NCBI RefSeq assembly: GCF_900128905.1
Contig: NZ_FQTV01000011.1
Location: 62,001-126,000, forward strand
Length of the DNA: 64,000 nucleotides
Direction of reading: 5' to 3'
Source: Bacteroides luti
GTDB lineage: Bacteria > Bacteroidota > Bacteroidia > Bacteroidales > Bacteroidaceae
Shown here: piece by piece, positions 46,165 to 58,557 of the stretch
Numbering within the stretch: position 1 is the first letter of the stretch
How the letters are laid out: each line of letters starts with the position of its first letter
Translations under genes and position numbers: made by a program
The notes under the pieces: generated by a model
The model's database searches: none
What the model saw: only the letters and a program-made list of their open reading frames with translations
What the model was told of the DNA's origin: nothing

Positions 46165-46794
46165 ATGCTGATGAAACAAATTCTCTTGCTCCTGATTGCT
46201 CTCTTTTCTGGTTTTGATTGCTATGCGCAAAACTGGGATATAAATACTTTGAAGAAAATTAATGGTATTGATAATGAATTTGTAACAGGCTATAGTAAGA
46301 CCATTTCAAATACAGAGCCTGTTATCGCTGTTGGAGTACCTCTAATTCTTGGTACTTATGCTTTGCTGAATAAAGATCGTGATTTGTTAAGTGATGCTGT
46401 TTATATCGGCACAAGTGTAGTCGAAGCTGTTGTTATTACTTCCGGAATTAAGTATGCTGTTGATCGTGAACGTCCTTTTGAACGTTATCCTGATTTGATT
46501 GAGAATAGAGAATCTGTATCGAGTTCTTCTTTTCCTTCTGCTCATACTGCTACTGCTTTTTCTTTAGTTACATCTTTAAGCATTAGATATCCTAAATGGT
46601 ATATTATTGCTCCAGGTTATTTGTGGGCTTGCTCTGTTGGATTTTCAAGAATGAACAGGGGCGTGCATTATCCTTCTGATGTTATTGCTGGCGCTGCTAT
46701 AGGTTCTGGCTGTGCAGTAGTAAATGTGTATGTTAACAAATGGCTTAATGAATTGTTGTTTGAAAAGAATCATACTCGCCTTGTTAGTTATTAA
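46165..46794 (+). CDS. PAP2-family acid phosphatase, exported
   Basis: A 209 aa exported protein (signal peptide to GFDCYAQ) with all three PAP2 signature blocks: KYAVDRERP (KX6RP), SSFPSAHTATAFS (PSxH), and SRMNRGVHYPSDVIAG (SRX5HX3D). With a cleaved signal it should be periplasmic or membrane-attached and remove phosphate from lipid or other phosphomonoesters. The start is ATG 46165 or ATG 46171; both keep the signal peptide. It stands alone, divergent from frdC. Confidence 0.9.
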   Translation: MLMKQILLLLIALFSGFDCYAQNWDINTLKKINGIDNEFVTGYSKTISNTEPVIAVGVPLILGTYALLNKDRDLLSDAVYIGTSVVEAVVITSGIKYAVDRERPFERYPDLIENRESVSSSSFPSAHTATAFSLVTSLSIRYPKWYIIAPGYLWACSVGFSRMNRGVHYPSDVIAGAAIGSGCAVVNVYVNKWLNELLFEKNHTRLVSY

Positions 46795-47330
46795 ATTTTA
46801 ATTCCATTTGCGAAAATCAGTTCTAATTGGGCATTTTATGTTCTTGAGAAATTAATCAGCACGAAACGAGTAGTGCTAGTTTTATTATTAATCACATCCA
46901 ACTAAAATCAGGACAAGATATATTGGAGAAGACGACTGTCTTGTCTGAGAGTTCAATTTTCTTCTTCAAAAAGAACTCTTACTTCAATAAAATCTTGATT
47001 TTCTATTTTACTCCCAGAATCTTTTGATCTTTTTCCTTTGGTATATTCGATGGGGTTTGGTTTCGCAATCAAAGACCCAAATTTAAAATGTAACTGCATC
47101 TACTGGACCAAATTAGTTAGAGTTTCTCTGTCAAGAGACCAAATTCCCCGAACCAATTATTAGCTGTTACACTAACTTGTATACAATATTTTTTAGTTGG
47201 AATGGTTATACTTATATCGCCCCGCTCTATCTTATAATCCTTTTTACTTCGTCTTACATACTGATTGTCAATTTCTTAGTCTATCACGTTTTTTTGTGTA
47301 ATGCTTTTTAGAACTAGACAATATAATCAA
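46795..47330. other. Intergenic region with two possible short remnant frames on the - strand
   Basis: No annotated gene. On the - strand, 47099-46953 encodes 48 aa (MQLHFKFGSLIAKPNPIEYT onward, ending VRVLFEEEN) from an ATG, and 47275-47117 encodes about 52 aa without an ATG (containing GDISITIPTKKYCIQVSV and NNWFGEFGLL). They are in different frames and each closes on a stop. They read like protein but have no recognised family, and could be a decayed gene. A short hairpin AGCAC...GTGCT (46858-46877) follows the PAP2 gene and may be its terminator. Confidence 0.35.
46953..47099 (-). CDS. Hypothetical 48 aa frame, possible remnant
   Basis: ATG at 47099, TGA at 46953. The product is basic in the middle (KGKRSKDSGSK) and acidic at the end (FEEEN). 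No family was recognised and no clear ribosome-binding site or promoter was seen. Real translation is unproven; it may be part of a broken gene together with the frame at 47275-47117. Confidence 0.25.
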   Translation of the reverse strand: MQLHFKFGSLIAKPNPIEYTKGKRSKDSGSKIENQDFIEVRVLFEEEN

Positions 47331-47367
47331 AAAAAAGAGAGTGCCCTTTTAGAACACTCTCTTTTTT
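47331..47367 (-). terminator. Intrinsic terminator of the rpoBC operon
   Basis: AAAAAAGAGAGTG (47331-47343) and CACTCTCTTTTTT (47355-47367) form a perfect 13 bp stem with an 11 nt loop; on the - strand the stem ends in a long T run. It lies 17 bases after the rpoC stop. Confidence 0.9.
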
Positions 47368-47383
47368 TAAATATATTTAATGT

Positions 47384-50300
47384 TTATTCTACTTCACTGT
47401 AGTCTAACACTGTTTTACGATTTGCAAGGATTCGATCATATTCTTCTTTAGAACCAACAATAATCTTATCAAATTCACGCTGACCAGTTCCGGCAGGAAT
47501 TAAATGTCCACATATAACATTTTCTTTCATACCTTCTAGCTTGTCAATTTTACCATTGATAGCAGCTTCATTCAATACCTTAGTTGTTTCCTGGAAGGAA
47601 GCAGCTGACATAAAGCTCTTAGTCTGAAGTGCTGCACGAGTAATACCTTGAAGAATCTGTGTAGATGTAGCAGCAATAGCATCACGTACTTCTACTGGTT
47701 TCAAGTCACGACGTTTCAACATACTGTTTTCATCTCTAAGTTTACGAGCTGTAACAATCTGTCCAGGTTGTAAATTTTGAGAGTCTCCTGCGTCAGTCAC
47801 AACTTTCTTACCCCAGATATGATCATTTTCTTCCATGAAGTCAAGTTTGTCTACAACTTGTTGCTCTAGGAATCTAGTATCACCTGGATCATTGATCTGA
47901 ACTTTACGCATCATCTGACGTACAATTACCTCAAAGTGCTTATCGTTGATTTTTACACCCTGAAGACGGTATACATCCTGAACTTCATTCACGATATATT
48001 CCTGAACTGCTGTTGGACCTTTGATAGCCAAGATATCTGCAGGTGTAGTAGCTCCATCAGATAGAGGAGTTCCTGCACGTACATAGTCATTCTCCTGAAC
48101 AAGAATCTGTTTAGAAAGAGAAACCAGATATTTTTTAACCTCACCAGTTTTAGATGTAACAACGATTTCACGATTACCGCGTTTAATCTTACCCATTGTT
48201 ACTTCACCATCAATTTCTGATACAATAGCAGGATTTGAAGGATTACGAGCTTCGAACAACTCAGTAACACGAGGAAGACCACCAGTGATATCACCAGCCT
48301 TACCTACAGCACGAGGAATCTTAACAAGAATATCTCCGGATTTAACTTTCTGCCCATTCTCAATTACAACGTGACCACCTACTGGAAAGTTATAAGTACG
48401 AATTAGTTCGCCATTCTCATCTAAGATGTGAGCTGAAGGAACTTTTGTCTTATCTCTTGATTCGATAATGATGTATTCGCGTAAACCTGTTGCTTCGTCA
48501 GATTCAACTTTATATGTAACGTTTTCGATAACGCTTTCAAATTCAATCTTACCAGTTGCTTCAGTAATAATAACTGCATTAAATGGATCCCATTTACAGA
48601 TAACTTTACCTTTTTCTACAACTTCTCCTTCATTAGCATATAAAGTAGAACCGTAAGGTATTGTGTGGTTTGAAAGAACTATATTTGTATTTACATCAAC
48701 GATTCTTAATTCTGCAAGACGTCCAACAACGATCTTAATAGCTTCACCATTTTCGTCAACAGCATCTACAGTACGCAATTCTTCAAATTCCAAGCGTCCA
48801 TTGTATTTTGCTTTTACACCTGCATTTGCTGCAATATTGGCAGCAGTACCACCGGCGTGGAATGTACGAAGAGTCAACTGAGTACCTGGCTCACCAATAG
48901 ATTGTGCAGCGATAACTCCGACTGCTTCTCCCTTTTGAACCATTCTGTTTGTTGCAAGATTACGACCATAACACTTAGCACAAACCCCTTTCTTTGATTC
49001 ACATGTTAAAACAGAACGGATTTCTACACTTTCGATAGGAGATTCCTCAATCTTTTGTGCAATTTCTTCTGTGATCTGTTCACCGCTTGAAACAAGTAAT
49101 TCTCCTGTTGTTGGGTGAATAATATCGTGTACAGAAACACGGCCAAGGATTCGTTCGAAAAGAGTTGCAATAACATCTTCGTTGTTTTTCAGCTCTGTGC
49201 AGATTAATCCACGAAGTGTACCACAGTCTTCTTCGTTGATAATAACGTCATGTGAAACGTCAACCAAACGACGAGTCAAGTATCCGGCATCGGCAGTTTT
49301 AAGCGCTGTATCGGCCAAACCTTTACGGGCACCGTGAGTTGAAATAAAGTACTCAAGTACTGACAACCCTTCTTTAAAGTTAGAAAGAATTGGGTTTTCA
49401 ATAATTTGACCTCCTTCAGCACCAGCTTTTTGTGGTTTAGCCATCAAACCACGCATACCTGAAAGCTGACGGATCTGTTCTTTAGAACCACGGGCACCTG
49501 AATCAAGCATCATATATACAGAGTTGAAACCTTGGTCATCCGTAGAAATGGTTTTCATCAAGATGTTAGATAACTCTGAATTTACGTGTGTCCAAATATC
49601 AATAACCTGATTATAACGTTCGTTGTTGGTGATGAATCCCATGTTGTAGTTATTTACAACCTGTTCAACTTCATCGTATCCACGCTGAACTAATGTTTGT
49701 TTTTCTTTTGGAATGATAATATCATCTAAGTTGAAAGACAGACCACCTTGGAATGCCATTCTATAACCTAAGTTCTTGATACCATCAAGGAAATCTGCTG
49801 TTTTAGCAACTCCACAAACCTTAATTACATCACCAATAATCTCGCGAAGAGATTTCTTGGAAATAATTCTATTAATATATCCAACTTCTGCAGGAACAAT
49901 TTCATTTACAATAACACGTCCAACAGAAGTTTCTTTCATCAATACATCAACAATATTACCATTCTCATCGAGGTCTTTAACAACTACGTTGATAATGGCG
50001 TGTATGTCTACTTTACCTTCGTTATATGCAATTGTTGCTTCTTCTGGTCCGTAGAAAGTAAGACCTTCTCCTTTAGCTCCCTTTCTTAGTTTTGTAATAT
50101 AATACAAACCAAGCACCATATCCTGTGAAGGAACAGTAATAGGAGCACCATTAGCTGGGTTAAGAATGTTATGTGATGCAAGCATCAACATCTGAGCTTC
50201 CAAAACAGCTTCATTGCTAAGTGGCAAGTGAACAGCCATCTGGTCACCATCGAAGTCGGCATTGAACGCTGTACATGCAAGTGGGTGAAGTTGGATAGCT

Positions 50301-51670
50301 TTTCCTTCAATCATCTTAGGTTGGAAAGCTTGGATACCCAAACGGTGCAATGTCGGTGCACGGTTCAACAGAACTGGATGACCTTTCATTACATATTCCA
50401 AAATATCCCAAATAACAGGCTCTTTGCGATCTACAATCTTTTTAGCAGATTTAACTGTCTTAACAATACCTCTTTCAATCAGTTTACGAATGACAAATGG
50501 TTTGTATAACTCTGCAGCCATCAGTTTTGGAATACCACATTCGTGCATTCTCAATTCTGGTCCTACAACAATTACAGAACGTGCAGAGTAGTCAACACGT
50601 TTACCTAATAAGTTCTGACGGAAACGTCCTTGTTTACCTTTTAAACTATCAGATAAAGATTTCAAAGGACGGTTAGCATCTGTTTTAACAGCACTTGATT
50701 TACGAGAATTATCGAATAATGAATCGATAGATTCTTGAAGCATACGCTTTTCATTACGTAGAATAACCTCAGGAGCCTTAATCTCGATCAATCTCTTAAG
50801 ACGATTATTACGAATGATAACACGGCGATATAAATCATTTAGATCTGATGTTGCAAAGCGACCTCCGTCCAGAGGAACCAATGGTCTTAATTCAGGTGGA
50901 ATAACTGGTACGATACGTACAATCATCCACTCTGGCTTATTGCGTCCTTTCGAAGCTCTAAATGATTCAACAACTTGTAAACGCTTTAACGCTTCGTTTT
51001 TGCGTTGTTGTGATGAATCATTGCTTGCTTTATGTCTTAATTCATAAGACAAAGAGTCCAGGTCAAGACGTGCCAATAAATCATAGATAGCTTCAGCTCC
51101 CATTTTAGCAATAAACTTATTAGGATCTGTATCTTCTAAATATTGGTTTTCTTTTGGAAGTGTTTCTAGCAAATCTAGATATTCTTCTTCCGATAATAAA
51201 TCATATGCATTAATGCCATCAGCTTCTTTTATACCTGGCTGAATAACTACATAACGCTCATAGTAAATGATTGAATCAAGCTTCTTGGTAGGTAAACCTA
51301 GCAAATAGCCAATCTTGTTTGGAAGTGAGCGAAAATACCAGATATGTGCAACTGGAACAACCAATTGGATGTGTCCCATGCGTTCACGTCTAACTTTCTT
51401 TTCTGTAACTTCAACACCACATCTGTCACAAACGATTCCTTTATAACGAATTCTTTTGTATTTACCACAATGACATTCGTAATCCTTAATTGGACCAAAA
51501 ATACGCTCACAAAATAAACCATCTCGTTCGGGTTTATATGTACGGTAATTGATAGTTTCAGGCTTCAATACTTCACCACTCGAATTCTCAAGGATTTCTT
51601 CAGGAGAAGCTAATCCTATTGAGATTTTCGAGAAATTACTCTTTATCTTATTTTCTTTTCTAAAAGCCAT
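47384..51670 (-). CDS. rpoC: RNA polymerase beta-prime subunit
   Basis: A 1428 aa catalytic subunit. The N-terminal zinc ribbon is [20 protein letters not shown], the active-site magnesium loop is [16 protein letters not shown] (three Asp), and the second zinc site is [13 protein letters not shown]. The trigger loop and jaw follow ([10 protein letters not shown]). Length is normal for Bacteroidota. It follows rpoB by 32 nt in the same operon. Confidence 0.99.
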   Translation of the reverse strand: MAFRKENKIKSNFSKISIGLASPEEILENSSGEVLKPETINYRTYKPERDGLFCERIFGPIKDYECHCGKYKRIRYKGIVCDRCGVEVTEKKVRRERMGHIQLVVPVAHIWYFRSLPNKIGYLLGLPTKKLDSIIYYERYVVIQPGIKEADGINAYDLLSEEEYLDLLETLPKENQYLEDTDPNKFIAKMGAEAIYDLLARLDLDSLSYELRHKASNDSSQQRKNEALKRLQVVESFRASKGRNKPEWMIVRIVPVIPPELRPLVPLDGGRFATSDLNDLYRRVIIRNNRLKRLIEIKAPEVILRNEKRMLQESIDSLFDNSRKSSAVKTDANRPLKSLSDSLKGKQGRFRQNLLGKRVDYSARSVIVVGPELRMHECGIPKLMAAELYKPFVIRKLIERGIVKTVKSAKKIVDRKEPVIWDILEYVMKGHPVLLNRAPTLHRLGIQAFQPKMIEGKAIQLHPLACTAFNADFDGDQMAVHLPLSNEAVLEAQMLMLASHNILNPANGAPITVPSQDMVLGLYYITKLRKGAKGEGLTFYGPEEATIAYNEGKVDIHAIINVVVKDLDENGNIVDVLMKETSVGRVIVNEIVPAEVGYINRIISKKSLREIIGDVIKVCGVAKTADFLDGIKNLGYRMAFQGGLSFNLDDIIIPKEKQTLVQRGYDEVEQVVNNYNMGFITNNERYNQVIDIWTHVNSELSNILMKTISTDDQGFNSVYMMLDSGARGSKEQIRQLSGMRGLMAKPQKAGAEGGQIIENPILSNFKEGLSVLEYFISTHGARKGLADTALKTADAGYLTRRLVDVSHDVIINEEDCGTLRGLICTELKNNEDVIATLFERILGRVSVHDIIHPTTGELLVSSGEQITEEIAQKIEESPIESVEIRSVLTCESKKGVCAKCYGRNLATNRMVQKGEAVGVIAAQSIGEPGTQLTLRTFHAGGTAANIAANAGVKAKYNGRLEFEELRTVDAVDENGEAIKIVVGRLAELRIVDVNTNIVLSNHTIPYGSTLYANEGEVVEKGKVICKWDPFNAVIITEATGKIEFESVIENVTYKVESDEATGLREYIIIESRDKTKVPSAHILDENGELIRTYNFPVGGHVVIENGQKVKSGDILVKIPRAVGKAGDITGGLPRVTELFEARNPSNPAIVSEIDGEVTMGKIKRGNREIVVTSKTGEVKKYLVSLSKQILVQENDYVRAGTPLSDGATTPADILAIKGPTAVQEYIVNEVQDVYRLQGVKINDKHFEVIVRQMMRKVQINDPGDTRFLEQQVVDKLDFMEENDHIWGKKVVTDAGDSQNLQPGQIVTARKLRDENSMLKRRDLKPVEVRDAIAATSTQILQGITRAALQTKSFMSAASFQETTKVLNEAAINGKIDKLEGMKENVICGHLIPAGTGQREFDKIIVGSKEEYDRILANRKTVLDYSEVE

Positions 51671-51702
51671 ACGATTAATTTATGTAAAGAGTTATCTATT
51701 AA

Positions 51703-54700
51703 TTATTCTAAGTTAATACTTAGTCCAAGACCTCTTAATTCATGCAATAATACATTGAGAGATTCTGGAATACCAGGCTGTGGCATAGGATCACCTTTAA
51801 CAATAGCTTCATAAGCTTTTGAGCGTCCTACCACGTCATCAGATTTAATTGTAAGGATCTCTTGGAGAATATGCGATGCACCAAATGCTTCCAAAGCCCA
51901 AACTTCCATTTCTCCAAAACGCTGTCCACCAAATTGTGCTTTACCACCTAGCGGTTGTTGAGTGATTAATGAGTATGGTCCGATAGAACGTGCATGCATC
52001 TTATCTTCAACCATGTGTCCTAACTTAAGCATGTAAATTACACCTACTGTAGCTGGTTGGTCAAAACGATCACCAGTACCACCATCATATAGGTAGCTTT
52101 TACCGAAGCGAGGTACACCTGCTTTGTCTGTCCATTCTGTGATGCTCTCTAGTGTAGCACCATCAAATATTGGAGTTGCAAATTTTACACCAAGTTCTTT
52201 ACCTGCCCATCCAAGAACAGTTTCAAAAATCTGTCCTAAGTTCATACGAGATGGTACACCTAATGGGTTAAGACAAATGTCTACAGGAGTACCGTCTGCA
52301 AGGAATGGCATATCTTCTTGTCTTACAATTCTAGATACGATACCTTTATTACCATGTCGTCCTGCCATTTTATCACCTACGCTGATTTTACGTTTCTTAG
52401 CGATATAAACTTTAGCCATTTGGATGATACCGGCTGGTAGTTCATCACCAATAGTGATACTGAACTTCTTGCGTTTTAATTCAGCGTCTAATTCTTTGTA
52501 TTTTTTCAAATAGTTAAGAATCAAGTCACGAATCATTTCATTCTTATGAGCATCTGCAGTCCACTTGCTTAGCTGGATAGCAGTGTAGTCAAGGTTACCA
52601 AGAACTGTTGCTGTAAAAGGTGCTCCTTTTGCAATAACATCTGCGCCTAAGTAGTCTTTTACTCCTTGTGATGTTTTTCCTTCTGTTAAAGTAAGGAGTT
52701 TCTCTATTAAAATTGATTTCAAATCATCAGCTTTAGCTTCAAATTCATCATCAATTTTTGGTAATAGAGCTTTATCTGCTAATTTTGAACTCCTATTTTT
52801 AACCACTCTAGAGAAGAGTCTTTTATCAATAATGACTCCTTTCAGCGAAGGAGAAGCTTTTAAAGATGCATCTTTAACATCACCTGCTTTATCTCCAAAG
52901 ATAGCTCTAAGAAGTTTCTCTTCTGGAGAAGGATCAGATTCGCCTTTTGGCGTAATTTTTCCAATAAGTATATCCCCTGGTTGGATTCTTGCACCAATAC
53001 GTACAATTCCGTTTTCATCAAGGTCTTTTGTGGCTTCCTCACTAACATTTGGTATATCAGCAGTTAATTCTTCCATACCACGTTTTGTTTCACGAACCTC
53101 TAATGCATATTCTTCAACGTGTACAGATGTTAGTAAGTCTTCACGAACAACTCTCTCATTTAAAACGATTGCATCCTCATAATTATAACCTTTCCATGGC
53201 ATGAATGCTACTAAAAGATTCTTACCAAGAGCAAGTTCACCATTTTGTGTAGAATAACCTTCTGTTAAGATATCTCCAGCTTTGACTCTTTGTCCTTTAG
53301 AGCATATTGGACGAAGGTCAATTGTCATATTTTGGTTAGTTTTGCGGAACTTAGGTAGTTTGTACTCTTTTAAAGCACTTTCAAAACTAACAAAATCTTC
53401 GTCTTCTGTTCGGTCATAACGGACCTTAATGACTGTTGCGTCAACAAATTCAATAATACCATCACCTTCTGCAGCAATTTGTGTACGTGAATCTTCAACT
53501 AATTGTTTTTCTATACCTGTTCCTACTATTGGTGATTCACATTTTAATAATGGAACAGCCTGGCGCATCATGTTAGATCCCATTAATGCACGGTTAGCAT
53601 CATCATGCTCCAAGAAAGGAATCAATGATGCTGCGATAGATGCAATTTGTTGAGGAGCAACGTCCATAAGTTCAACTTCTGAAGGATCAACTACAGGAAA
53701 ATCTGCATCTTGTCGACAATTTATTCTAGAATTAATAAATTTACCGTCATTATCTACAGGAGCATTTCCTTGAGCAATAATCTTTCCTTCTTCTTCCTCT
53801 GCAGTTAAGTATGTTAGTCCTTCTGGAGAAAAATCAACTTTACCATCTGCAACTTTTCTATATGGAGTCTCAATAAATCCAAGATCATTAATTTTAGCAT
53901 ATACACATAATGATGAGATCAGACCAATATTTGGACCTTCTGGAGTCTCAATAGGACAGAGACGACCATAATGTGTATAGTGAACGTCACGTACTTCAAA
54001 TCCGGCACGTTCACGAGATAGACCACCAGGACCAAGGGCAGACATACGTCTTTTATGAGTTATTTCAGCCAATGGATTAGTTTGGTCCATAAATTGAGAT
54101 AAAGCATTTGTTCCAAAGAATGTGTTAATTACAGAAGAAATTGTCTTCGCATTAATCAAGTCTATTGGAGTAAAAACTTCATTATCTCTTACATTCATTC
54201 TTTCACGTATTGTACGAGACATTCGAGCTAAACCAATTGCAAATTGATTTGATAGCTGTTCTCCAACTGTACGTACACGTCTGTTACTTAAATGGTCGAT
54301 ATCATCAACTATTGCCTTTGAGTTTATTAACTCAATTAAATATTTAATGATTTCTATAATATCTTCTTTTGTCAAAACTTTGACATCCATGCTGGTAGTT
54401 AGATCTAATTTCTTATTAATCCTATATCTACCAACTTCACCTAAATCATATCTTTTTTCAGAGAAGAACAGATTATTAATTACTTCTCGTGCACTTGCAT
54501 CGTCAGCTGGGTCTGCATTACGGAGCTGTCTATATATGTATAATACAGCTTCTTTTTCTGAGTTGCTAGGATCCTTCTGAAGTGTATTATATATAATTGA
54601 ATAATCAGATTGATTTGGTTCATCTTTATGTACTAGAATACTTTGAACACCTGATTCCAGAATTTCGTCAATATGTTCTTGTTCTAGTATAGTCTCACGA

Positions 54701-55515
54701 TCGATAATAACTTCATTACGTTCGATTGACACTACTTCACCTGTGTCTTCATCTACGAAATCTTCTACCCAAGTCTTTAATACTCTAGCTGCAAGTTTTC
54801 TGCCAACAATTTTTTTAAGATTACTCTTGTTTACTTTAATATCTTCTGCAAGATCAAATATTTCAAGAATATCTTTGTCTTTTTCAAAGCCTATTGCTCT
54901 TAGTAATGTTGTTACTGGCAATTTTTTCTTACGATCAATATACGCATACATAACATTATTAATGTCTGTTGCGAATTCAATCCAAGAACCTTTGAATGGT
55001 ATTATACGAGCTGAATAAAGTTTTGTACCGTTTGCATGTACGCTTTGACCGAAAAAGACGCCTGGTGAACGGTGAAGCTGAGACACAACAACTCGTTCTG
55101 CACCATTAATAACGAATGTTGCTTTATCCGTCATATATGGAATAGGACCAAGGAACACGTCTTGAATAACAGTGTCAAAGTCTTCATGATCTGGGTCAGT
55201 GCAGTATAACTTGAGTTTTGCTTTTAAAGGGACACTATAAGTTAATCCACGCTCTATACAATCATCGATTGTATATCTTGGCGGATCAATATAGTAGTCC
55301 AAAAACTCAAGAACAAAATTATTTCTTGTGTCGGCTATAGGGAAGTTTTCAGCAAATACTTTGTACAATCCCTCATTTTTACGCTTTTCTGGCGGGGTAT
55401 CTAATTGTAGAAAGTCTTTGAATGACTTCAATTGTACTTCTAAGAAATCAGGATATCCAAATGGATTTTTGATAGAAGCAAAATTAACTCTTTGATTTAC
55501 AGTATTTGAAGACAT
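51703..55515 (-). CDS. rpoB: RNA polymerase beta subunit
   Basis: A 1270 aa catalytic subunit. The rifampicin-pocket region reads [20 protein letters not shown], then [20 protein letters not shown]. The conserved C-terminal block [20 protein letters not shown] is complete. Start [16 protein letters not shown] is normal. It lies downstream of rplL with a 104-base gap carrying a strong hairpin (55562-55594), and is followed by rpoC. No in-frame break is visible. Confidence 0.99.
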   Translation of the reverse strand: MSSNTVNQRVNFASIKNPFGYPDFLEVQLKSFKDFLQLDTPPEKRKNEGLYKVFAENFPIADTRNNFVLEFLDYYIDPPRYTIDDCIERGLTYSVPLKAKLKLYCTDPDHEDFDTVIQDVFLGPIPYMTDKATFVINGAERVVVSQLHRSPGVFFGQSVHANGTKLYSARIIPFKGSWIEFATDINNVMYAYIDRKKKLPVTTLLRAIGFEKDKDILEIFDLAEDIKVNKSNLKKIVGRKLAARVLKTWVEDFVDEDTGEVVSIERNEVIIDRETILEQEHIDEILESGVQSILVHKDEPNQSDYSIIYNTLQKDPSNSEKEAVLYIYRQLRNADPADDASAREVINNLFFSEKRYDLGEVGRYRINKKLDLTTSMDVKVLTKEDIIEIIKYLIELINSKAIVDDIDHLSNRRVRTVGEQLSNQFAIGLARMSRTIRERMNVRDNEVFTPIDLINAKTISSVINTFFGTNALSQFMDQTNPLAEITHKRRMSALGPGGLSRERAGFEVRDVHYTHYGRLCPIETPEGPNIGLISSLCVYAKINDLGFIETPYRKVADGKVDFSPEGLTYLTAEEEEGKIIAQGNAPVDNDGKFINSRINCRQDADFPVVDPSEVELMDVAPQQIASIAASLIPFLEHDDANRALMGSNMMRQAVPLLKCESPIVGTGIEKQLVEDSRTQIAAEGDGIIEFVDATVIKVRYDRTEDEDFVSFESALKEYKLPKFRKTNQNMTIDLRPICSKGQRVKAGDILTEGYSTQNGELALGKNLLVAFMPWKGYNYEDAIVLNERVVREDLLTSVHVEEYALEVRETKRGMEELTADIPNVSEEATKDLDENGIVRIGARIQPGDILIGKITPKGESDPSPEEKLLRAIFGDKAGDVKDASLKASPSLKGVIIDKRLFSRVVKNRSSKLADKALLPKIDDEFEAKADDLKSILIEKLLTLTEGKTSQGVKDYLGADVIAKGAPFTATVLGNLDYTAIQLSKWTADAHKNEMIRDLILNYLKKYKELDAELKRKKFSITIGDELPAGIIQMAKVYIAKKRKISVGDKMAGRHGNKGIVSRIVRQEDMPFLADGTPVDICLNPLGVPSRMNLGQIFETVLGWAGKELGVKFATPIFDGATLESITEWTDKAGVPRFGKSYLYDGGTGDRFDQPATVGVIYMLKLGHMVEDKMHARSIGPYSLITQQPLGGKAQFGGQRFGEMEVWALEAFGASHILQEILTIKSDDVVGRSKAYEAIVKGDPMPQPGIPESLNVLLHELRGLGLSINLE

Positions 55516-55556
55516 CTGTTAATGAATTTGTAGAACTTATTTATAAATATATACAC

Positions 55557-55594
55557 AAAAAGGTTAAGAACCCTCTTAAGGAGGGCTCTTAACC
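55557..55594 (-). promoter_or_regulatory. rplL-rpoB attenuator-like hairpin
   Basis: On the - strand the RNA forms GGUUAAGAGCCCUC / GAGGGUUCUUAACC (55594-55581 with 55575-55562), fully paired with one G-U wobble and a 5 nt loop, then UUUUUGUG. It looks like an intrinsic terminator inside the operon, so only part of the transcripts would continue to rpoB. A role in keeping ribosomal protein output above polymerase output is established for the rplL-rpoB gap in E. coli; applying it here is inference. Confidence 0.75.
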
Positions 55595-55619
55595 GAATTA
55601 CCTGATTAACAGGCTAATG

Positions 55620-55994
55620 TTATTTAAGTTCAACTTCAGCTCCAGCTTCTTCCAATGCTGCTTTCAATGCTTCAGCATCAGCTTTAGCAACACCTTCTTT
55701 AACTACGCTAGGAGCGCCATCAACTAAATCTTTAGCTTCTTTCAAGCCAAGACCACATTGTTCTTTTACTGCTTTAACAACTTGTAATTTTGCGCTACCT
55801 GCACTTTTCAATACTACATCAAAAGAAGTTTTTTCTTCAGCAGCTGCTGCACCTGCAGCAGGACCAGCAGCAACAGCAACAGCTGCAGCAGCAGGTTCAA
55901 TACCATATTCATCTTTAAGGATAGTAGCAAGTTCATTAACTTCTTTTACTGTTAAGTTAACTAATTGTTCTGCAAAAGCTTTCAAATCTGCCAT
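55620..55994 (-). CDS. rplL: 50S ribosomal protein L7/L12
   Basis: A 124 aa acidic stalk protein. The N-terminal dimer domain is followed by an alanine-rich hinge ([19 protein letters not shown]) and the conserved C-terminal domain with [20 protein letters not shown] that recruits translation factors. It follows rplJ by 46 nt. Its stop precedes the attenuator-like hairpin. Confidence 0.98.
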   Translation of the reverse strand: MADLKAFAEQLVNLTVKEVNELATILKDEYGIEPAAAAVAVAAGPAAGAAAAEEKTSFDVVLKSAGSAKLQVVKAVKEQCGLGLKEAKDLVDGAPSVVKEGVAKADAEALKAALEEAGAEVELK

Positions 55995-56040
55995 TTTTGT
56001 ATGATTTTAATGTTTAATTTACTAAATAATTTGTTTTGGT

Positions 56041-56553
56041 TTATCTTTCACCAAGAGTTTTTAGCACTCCGTGAAGGGTGTTTCCACCTGATTGAAGAGA
56101 AGAAATAACATTCTTGGCTGGAGATTGCAGCAAAGCAATAACGTCAGCAATAACTTCATTCTTACTCTTGATACTAATTAGAGCTTCTAACTGGTCAGCA
56201 CCTACATAGAAACTTTCTTCTACGTATGCAGCTTTAAGACCAGGTATACCGTCTTTAGCTACACTTTTGATCAACTTTGCAGGAGCATTACCAGTATTAC
56301 AAAACATAACAGTGGTAGATCCTTTTAGTGATCCGTACAAAGGAGAATAATCAACTTCTAAGCTATCTAATGCTTTTTGAAGTAAAGTGTTCTTAACGAC
56401 AAGTAGTTTAATGTCTGATTCAAAACATTTTCTTCTTAACGCACTTGTAGAAGCTGCATTCATTGCAGTTGTATCTACAAGATAGAAGTGAGAATATTCT
56501 TTTGTAGTTGCAGCAATTTGTTCAATTACTGTATTTTTATCTTCCTTTCTCAT
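56041..56553 (-). CDS. rplJ: 50S ribosomal protein L10
   Basis: A 170 aa protein that anchors L7/L12 dimers to 23S rRNA. Its N-terminal part starts MRKEDKNTVIEQIAATTKEY, with STSALRRKCFESDIKLLVVKN typical of L10. The C-terminal helix for L12 binding includes NVISSLQSGGNTLHGVLKTL. It follows rplA by 14 nt in the same operon. Confidence 0.97.
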   Translation of the reverse strand: MRKEDKNTVIEQIAATTKEYSHFYLVDTTAMNAASTSALRRKCFESDIKLLVVKNTLLQKALDSLEVDYSPLYGSLKGSTTVMFCNTGNAPAKLIKSVAKDGIPGLKAAYVEESFYVGADQLEALISIKSKNEVIADVIALLQSPAKNVISSLQSGGNTLHGVLKTLGER

Positions 56554-56567
56554 TATTCCTCCTATTA

Positions 56568-57266
56568 TTAGATTTCCTCAACTGATTTTGGGTCAATTTT
56601 AATACCCAAACTCATTGTACTAGAAAGATAAATACTCTTTATATATGTGCCTTTAGCAGCTGTTGGCTTTAGTTTAAGAAGAGTTGAGATAAATTCTTTC
56701 GCGTTTTCACGAATTTTATCTGATTCAAATGAAACTTTACCAATTGAAGTGTGAACAATACCGCTTTTATCAACTTTGAAGTCGATCTTTCCTTGTTTAA
56801 CTTCTTTAACAGCTTTAGCAACATCCATAGTTACAGTACCACTCTTTGGGTTAGGCATTAACCCACGTGGACCTAGAACACGACCTAAAGCACCAATTTT
56901 ACCCATGATAGATGGCATTGTGATAATTACATCAATGTCTGTCCATCCACCTTTGATCTTTTCAATATATTCATCAAGACCTACATAATCAGCTCCGGCC
57001 TCTTTTGCAGCAGCTTCAGCATCAGGTGTACAAAGAACCAAGACTTTAATTTCTTTACCAGTTCCGTGAGGAAGAGATACAACGCCTCTTACCATTTGGT
57101 TAGCTTTACGTGGATCTACACCTAATCGTACATCAATATCTAATGAAGCGTCAAATTTAGTAGTAGTTATTTCTTTTACTAATGCTGATGCTTCTTTTAG
57201 TGAGTATGCTTTCCCTGCTTCAATTTTAGCGGCAGCCAACTTTTGATTTTTTGTCAGTTTTCCCAT
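56568..57266 (-). CDS. rplA: 50S ribosomal protein L1
   Basis: A 232 aa rRNA-binding protein of the L1 stalk. Conserved text includes [33 protein letters not shown] and [18 protein letters not shown]. In many bacteria L1 also represses its own L11-L1 mRNA. It follows rplK by 15 nt. Confidence 0.98.
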   Translation of the reverse strand: MGKLTKNQKLAAAKIEAGKAYSLKEASALVKEITTTKFDASLDIDVRLGVDPRKANQMVRGVVSLPHGTGKEIKVLVLCTPDAEAAAKEAGADYVGLDEYIEKIKGGWTDIDVIITMPSIMGKIGALGRVLGPRGLMPNPKSGTVTMDVAKAVKEVKQGKIDFKVDKSGIVHTSIGKVSFESDKIRENAKEFISTLLKLKPTAAKGTYIKSIYLSSTMSLGIKIDPKSVEEI

Positions 57267-57281
57267 TATAATTGAAGATTA

Positions 57282-57725
57282 TTAATTATTACCCGGGAAT
57301 TCCCCTTTTACAGTGATACCCATACTTCTAGCTGTACCAGCAACCATTGTCATGGCAGCTTCCACAGTGAAACAGTTCAAGTCAACCATTTTGTCCTGAG
57401 CAATAGTACGTACCTGTTCCCAAGTAATCTCGGCAACTTTTTTACGATTTGGCTCAGCAGAACCGCTCTTAAGCTTAGCTATTTCCAATAACTGGATAGC
57501 AACAGGCGGAGTCTTGATTACAAAATCAAAAGACTTGTCTGCGTAATAAGTAATAACGACAGGTAATATTTTACCTGCTTTGTCTTGGGTCCTGGCATTG
57601 AATTGCTTGCAGAATTCCATAATGTTGATCCCTTTAGAACCTAGAGCAGGTCCAACGGGAGGTGATGGATTTGCAGCGCCTCCTTTAATCTGTAATTTGA
57701 TTAGTCCAGCAACTTCTTTAGCCAT
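57282..57725 (-). CDS. rplK: 50S ribosomal protein L11
   Basis: A 147 aa protein of the GTPase-associated centre. It starts [19 protein letters not shown] with [19 protein letters not shown], the standard L11 N terminus, and ends [17 protein letters not shown]. It is followed by rplA and lies 55 bases after nusG. Confidence 0.98.
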   Translation of the reverse strand: MAKEVAGLIKLQIKGGAANPSPPVGPALGSKGINIMEFCKQFNARTQDKAGKILPVVITYYADKSFDFVIKTPPVAIQLLEIAKLKSGSAEPNRKKVAEITWEQVRTIAQDKMVDLNCFTVEAAMTMVAGTARSMGITVKGEFPGNN

Positions 57726-57780
57726 TTTTTTATTGATTTTATATAAACATTAATTAAGGGATAACACAGCGTAACCAATG

Positions 57781-58323
57781 CTATTCCTTTTCAACTTGCA
57801 TAAAGCCTAATTCAAGCGGAGTTTTTCGCCCGAATATCTTTACCATAACCTTTAATTTCTTCTTTTCGTTATTCACTTCTTCAATGGTTCCACTGAATCC
57901 GCTGAATGGACCAAAAGCTACTTTTACAGTTTCTCCTACCATATATGGGATATTTAGTTCTTCTCCCGTTTCCTGTAGTTCATCTACTGTACCAAGTATA
58001 CGATTCACTTCTGACTGTCTTAGGGGTGTTGGATTTTCCGAACCACCTAAAAAACCTATCACATTAGGAGTATTTCTTAAATGATGAGAAACCTCACCAA
58101 CAAGAGCTGCCTCCACTAGAACGTAACCAGGAAGATAATTTCTTTCTTTCACAACTTTTTTTCCGTTGCGAACCTGATATACCTTTTCAGTAGGAATCAA
58201 TACCTGAGATACATAATCACCAAGGTTGCTGTTTTTTATATCAGCTTCAAGATATTCTTTTACCTTGCTTTCTTTACCGCTAATGGCACGTAGAACATAC
58301 CATTTCTTTTCAATCTCAGACAT
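57781..58323 (-). CDS. nusG: Transcription elongation/antitermination factor NusG
   Basis: A 180 aa protein with an N-terminal NGN domain ([36 protein letters not shown]) and a C-terminal KOW domain ([20 protein letters not shown]). It binds RNA polymerase and links it to the lead ribosome. It follows secE by 16 nt, the universal secE-nusG pair. Confidence 0.98.
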   Translation of the reverse strand: MSEIEKKWYVLRAISGKESKVKEYLEADIKNSNLGDYVSQVLIPTEKVYQVRNGKKVVKERNYLPGYVLVEAALVGEVSHHLRNTPNVIGFLGGSENPTPLRQSEVNRILGTVDELQETGEELNIPYMVGETVKVAFGPFSGFSGTIEEVNNEKKKLKVMVKIFGRKTPLELGFMQVEKE

Positions 58324-58339
58324 TTTTTACTCCTTTGTG

Positions 58340-58543
58340 TTAATGTGGATAAATGATATCTTCCATAAGAGTCTGGAAGCAAGAGTCCATAACGAAAACT
58401 ACCACTGCAATGAGTAGGGAAGCATATAAAACAACCACTGCACTGTTAGTCAATTCAGAATACGTAGGCCACGATACTTTATGTACAAGTTCGTCGTAAG
58501 TTTCTTTTAAGTAAGATACTACTTTTTCTACTAATTTTTTCAT
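58340..58543 (-). CDS. secE: Preprotein translocase subunit SecE
   Basis: A 67 aa membrane protein. MKKLVEKVVSYLKETYDEL is followed by HKVSWPTYSEL, the conserved SecE motif, and a single C-terminal membrane helix. It clamps SecY in the SecYEG channel. The start is ATG 58543; an upstream in-frame start at 58615 would translate through tRNA-Trp and is rejected. It is between tRNA-Trp and nusG. Confidence 0.95.
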   Translation of the reverse strand: MKKLVEKVVSYLKETYDELVHKVSWPTYSELTNSAVVVLYASLLIAVVVFVMDSCFQTLMEDIIYPH

Positions 58544-58557
58544 CTCTAATGTATTTG

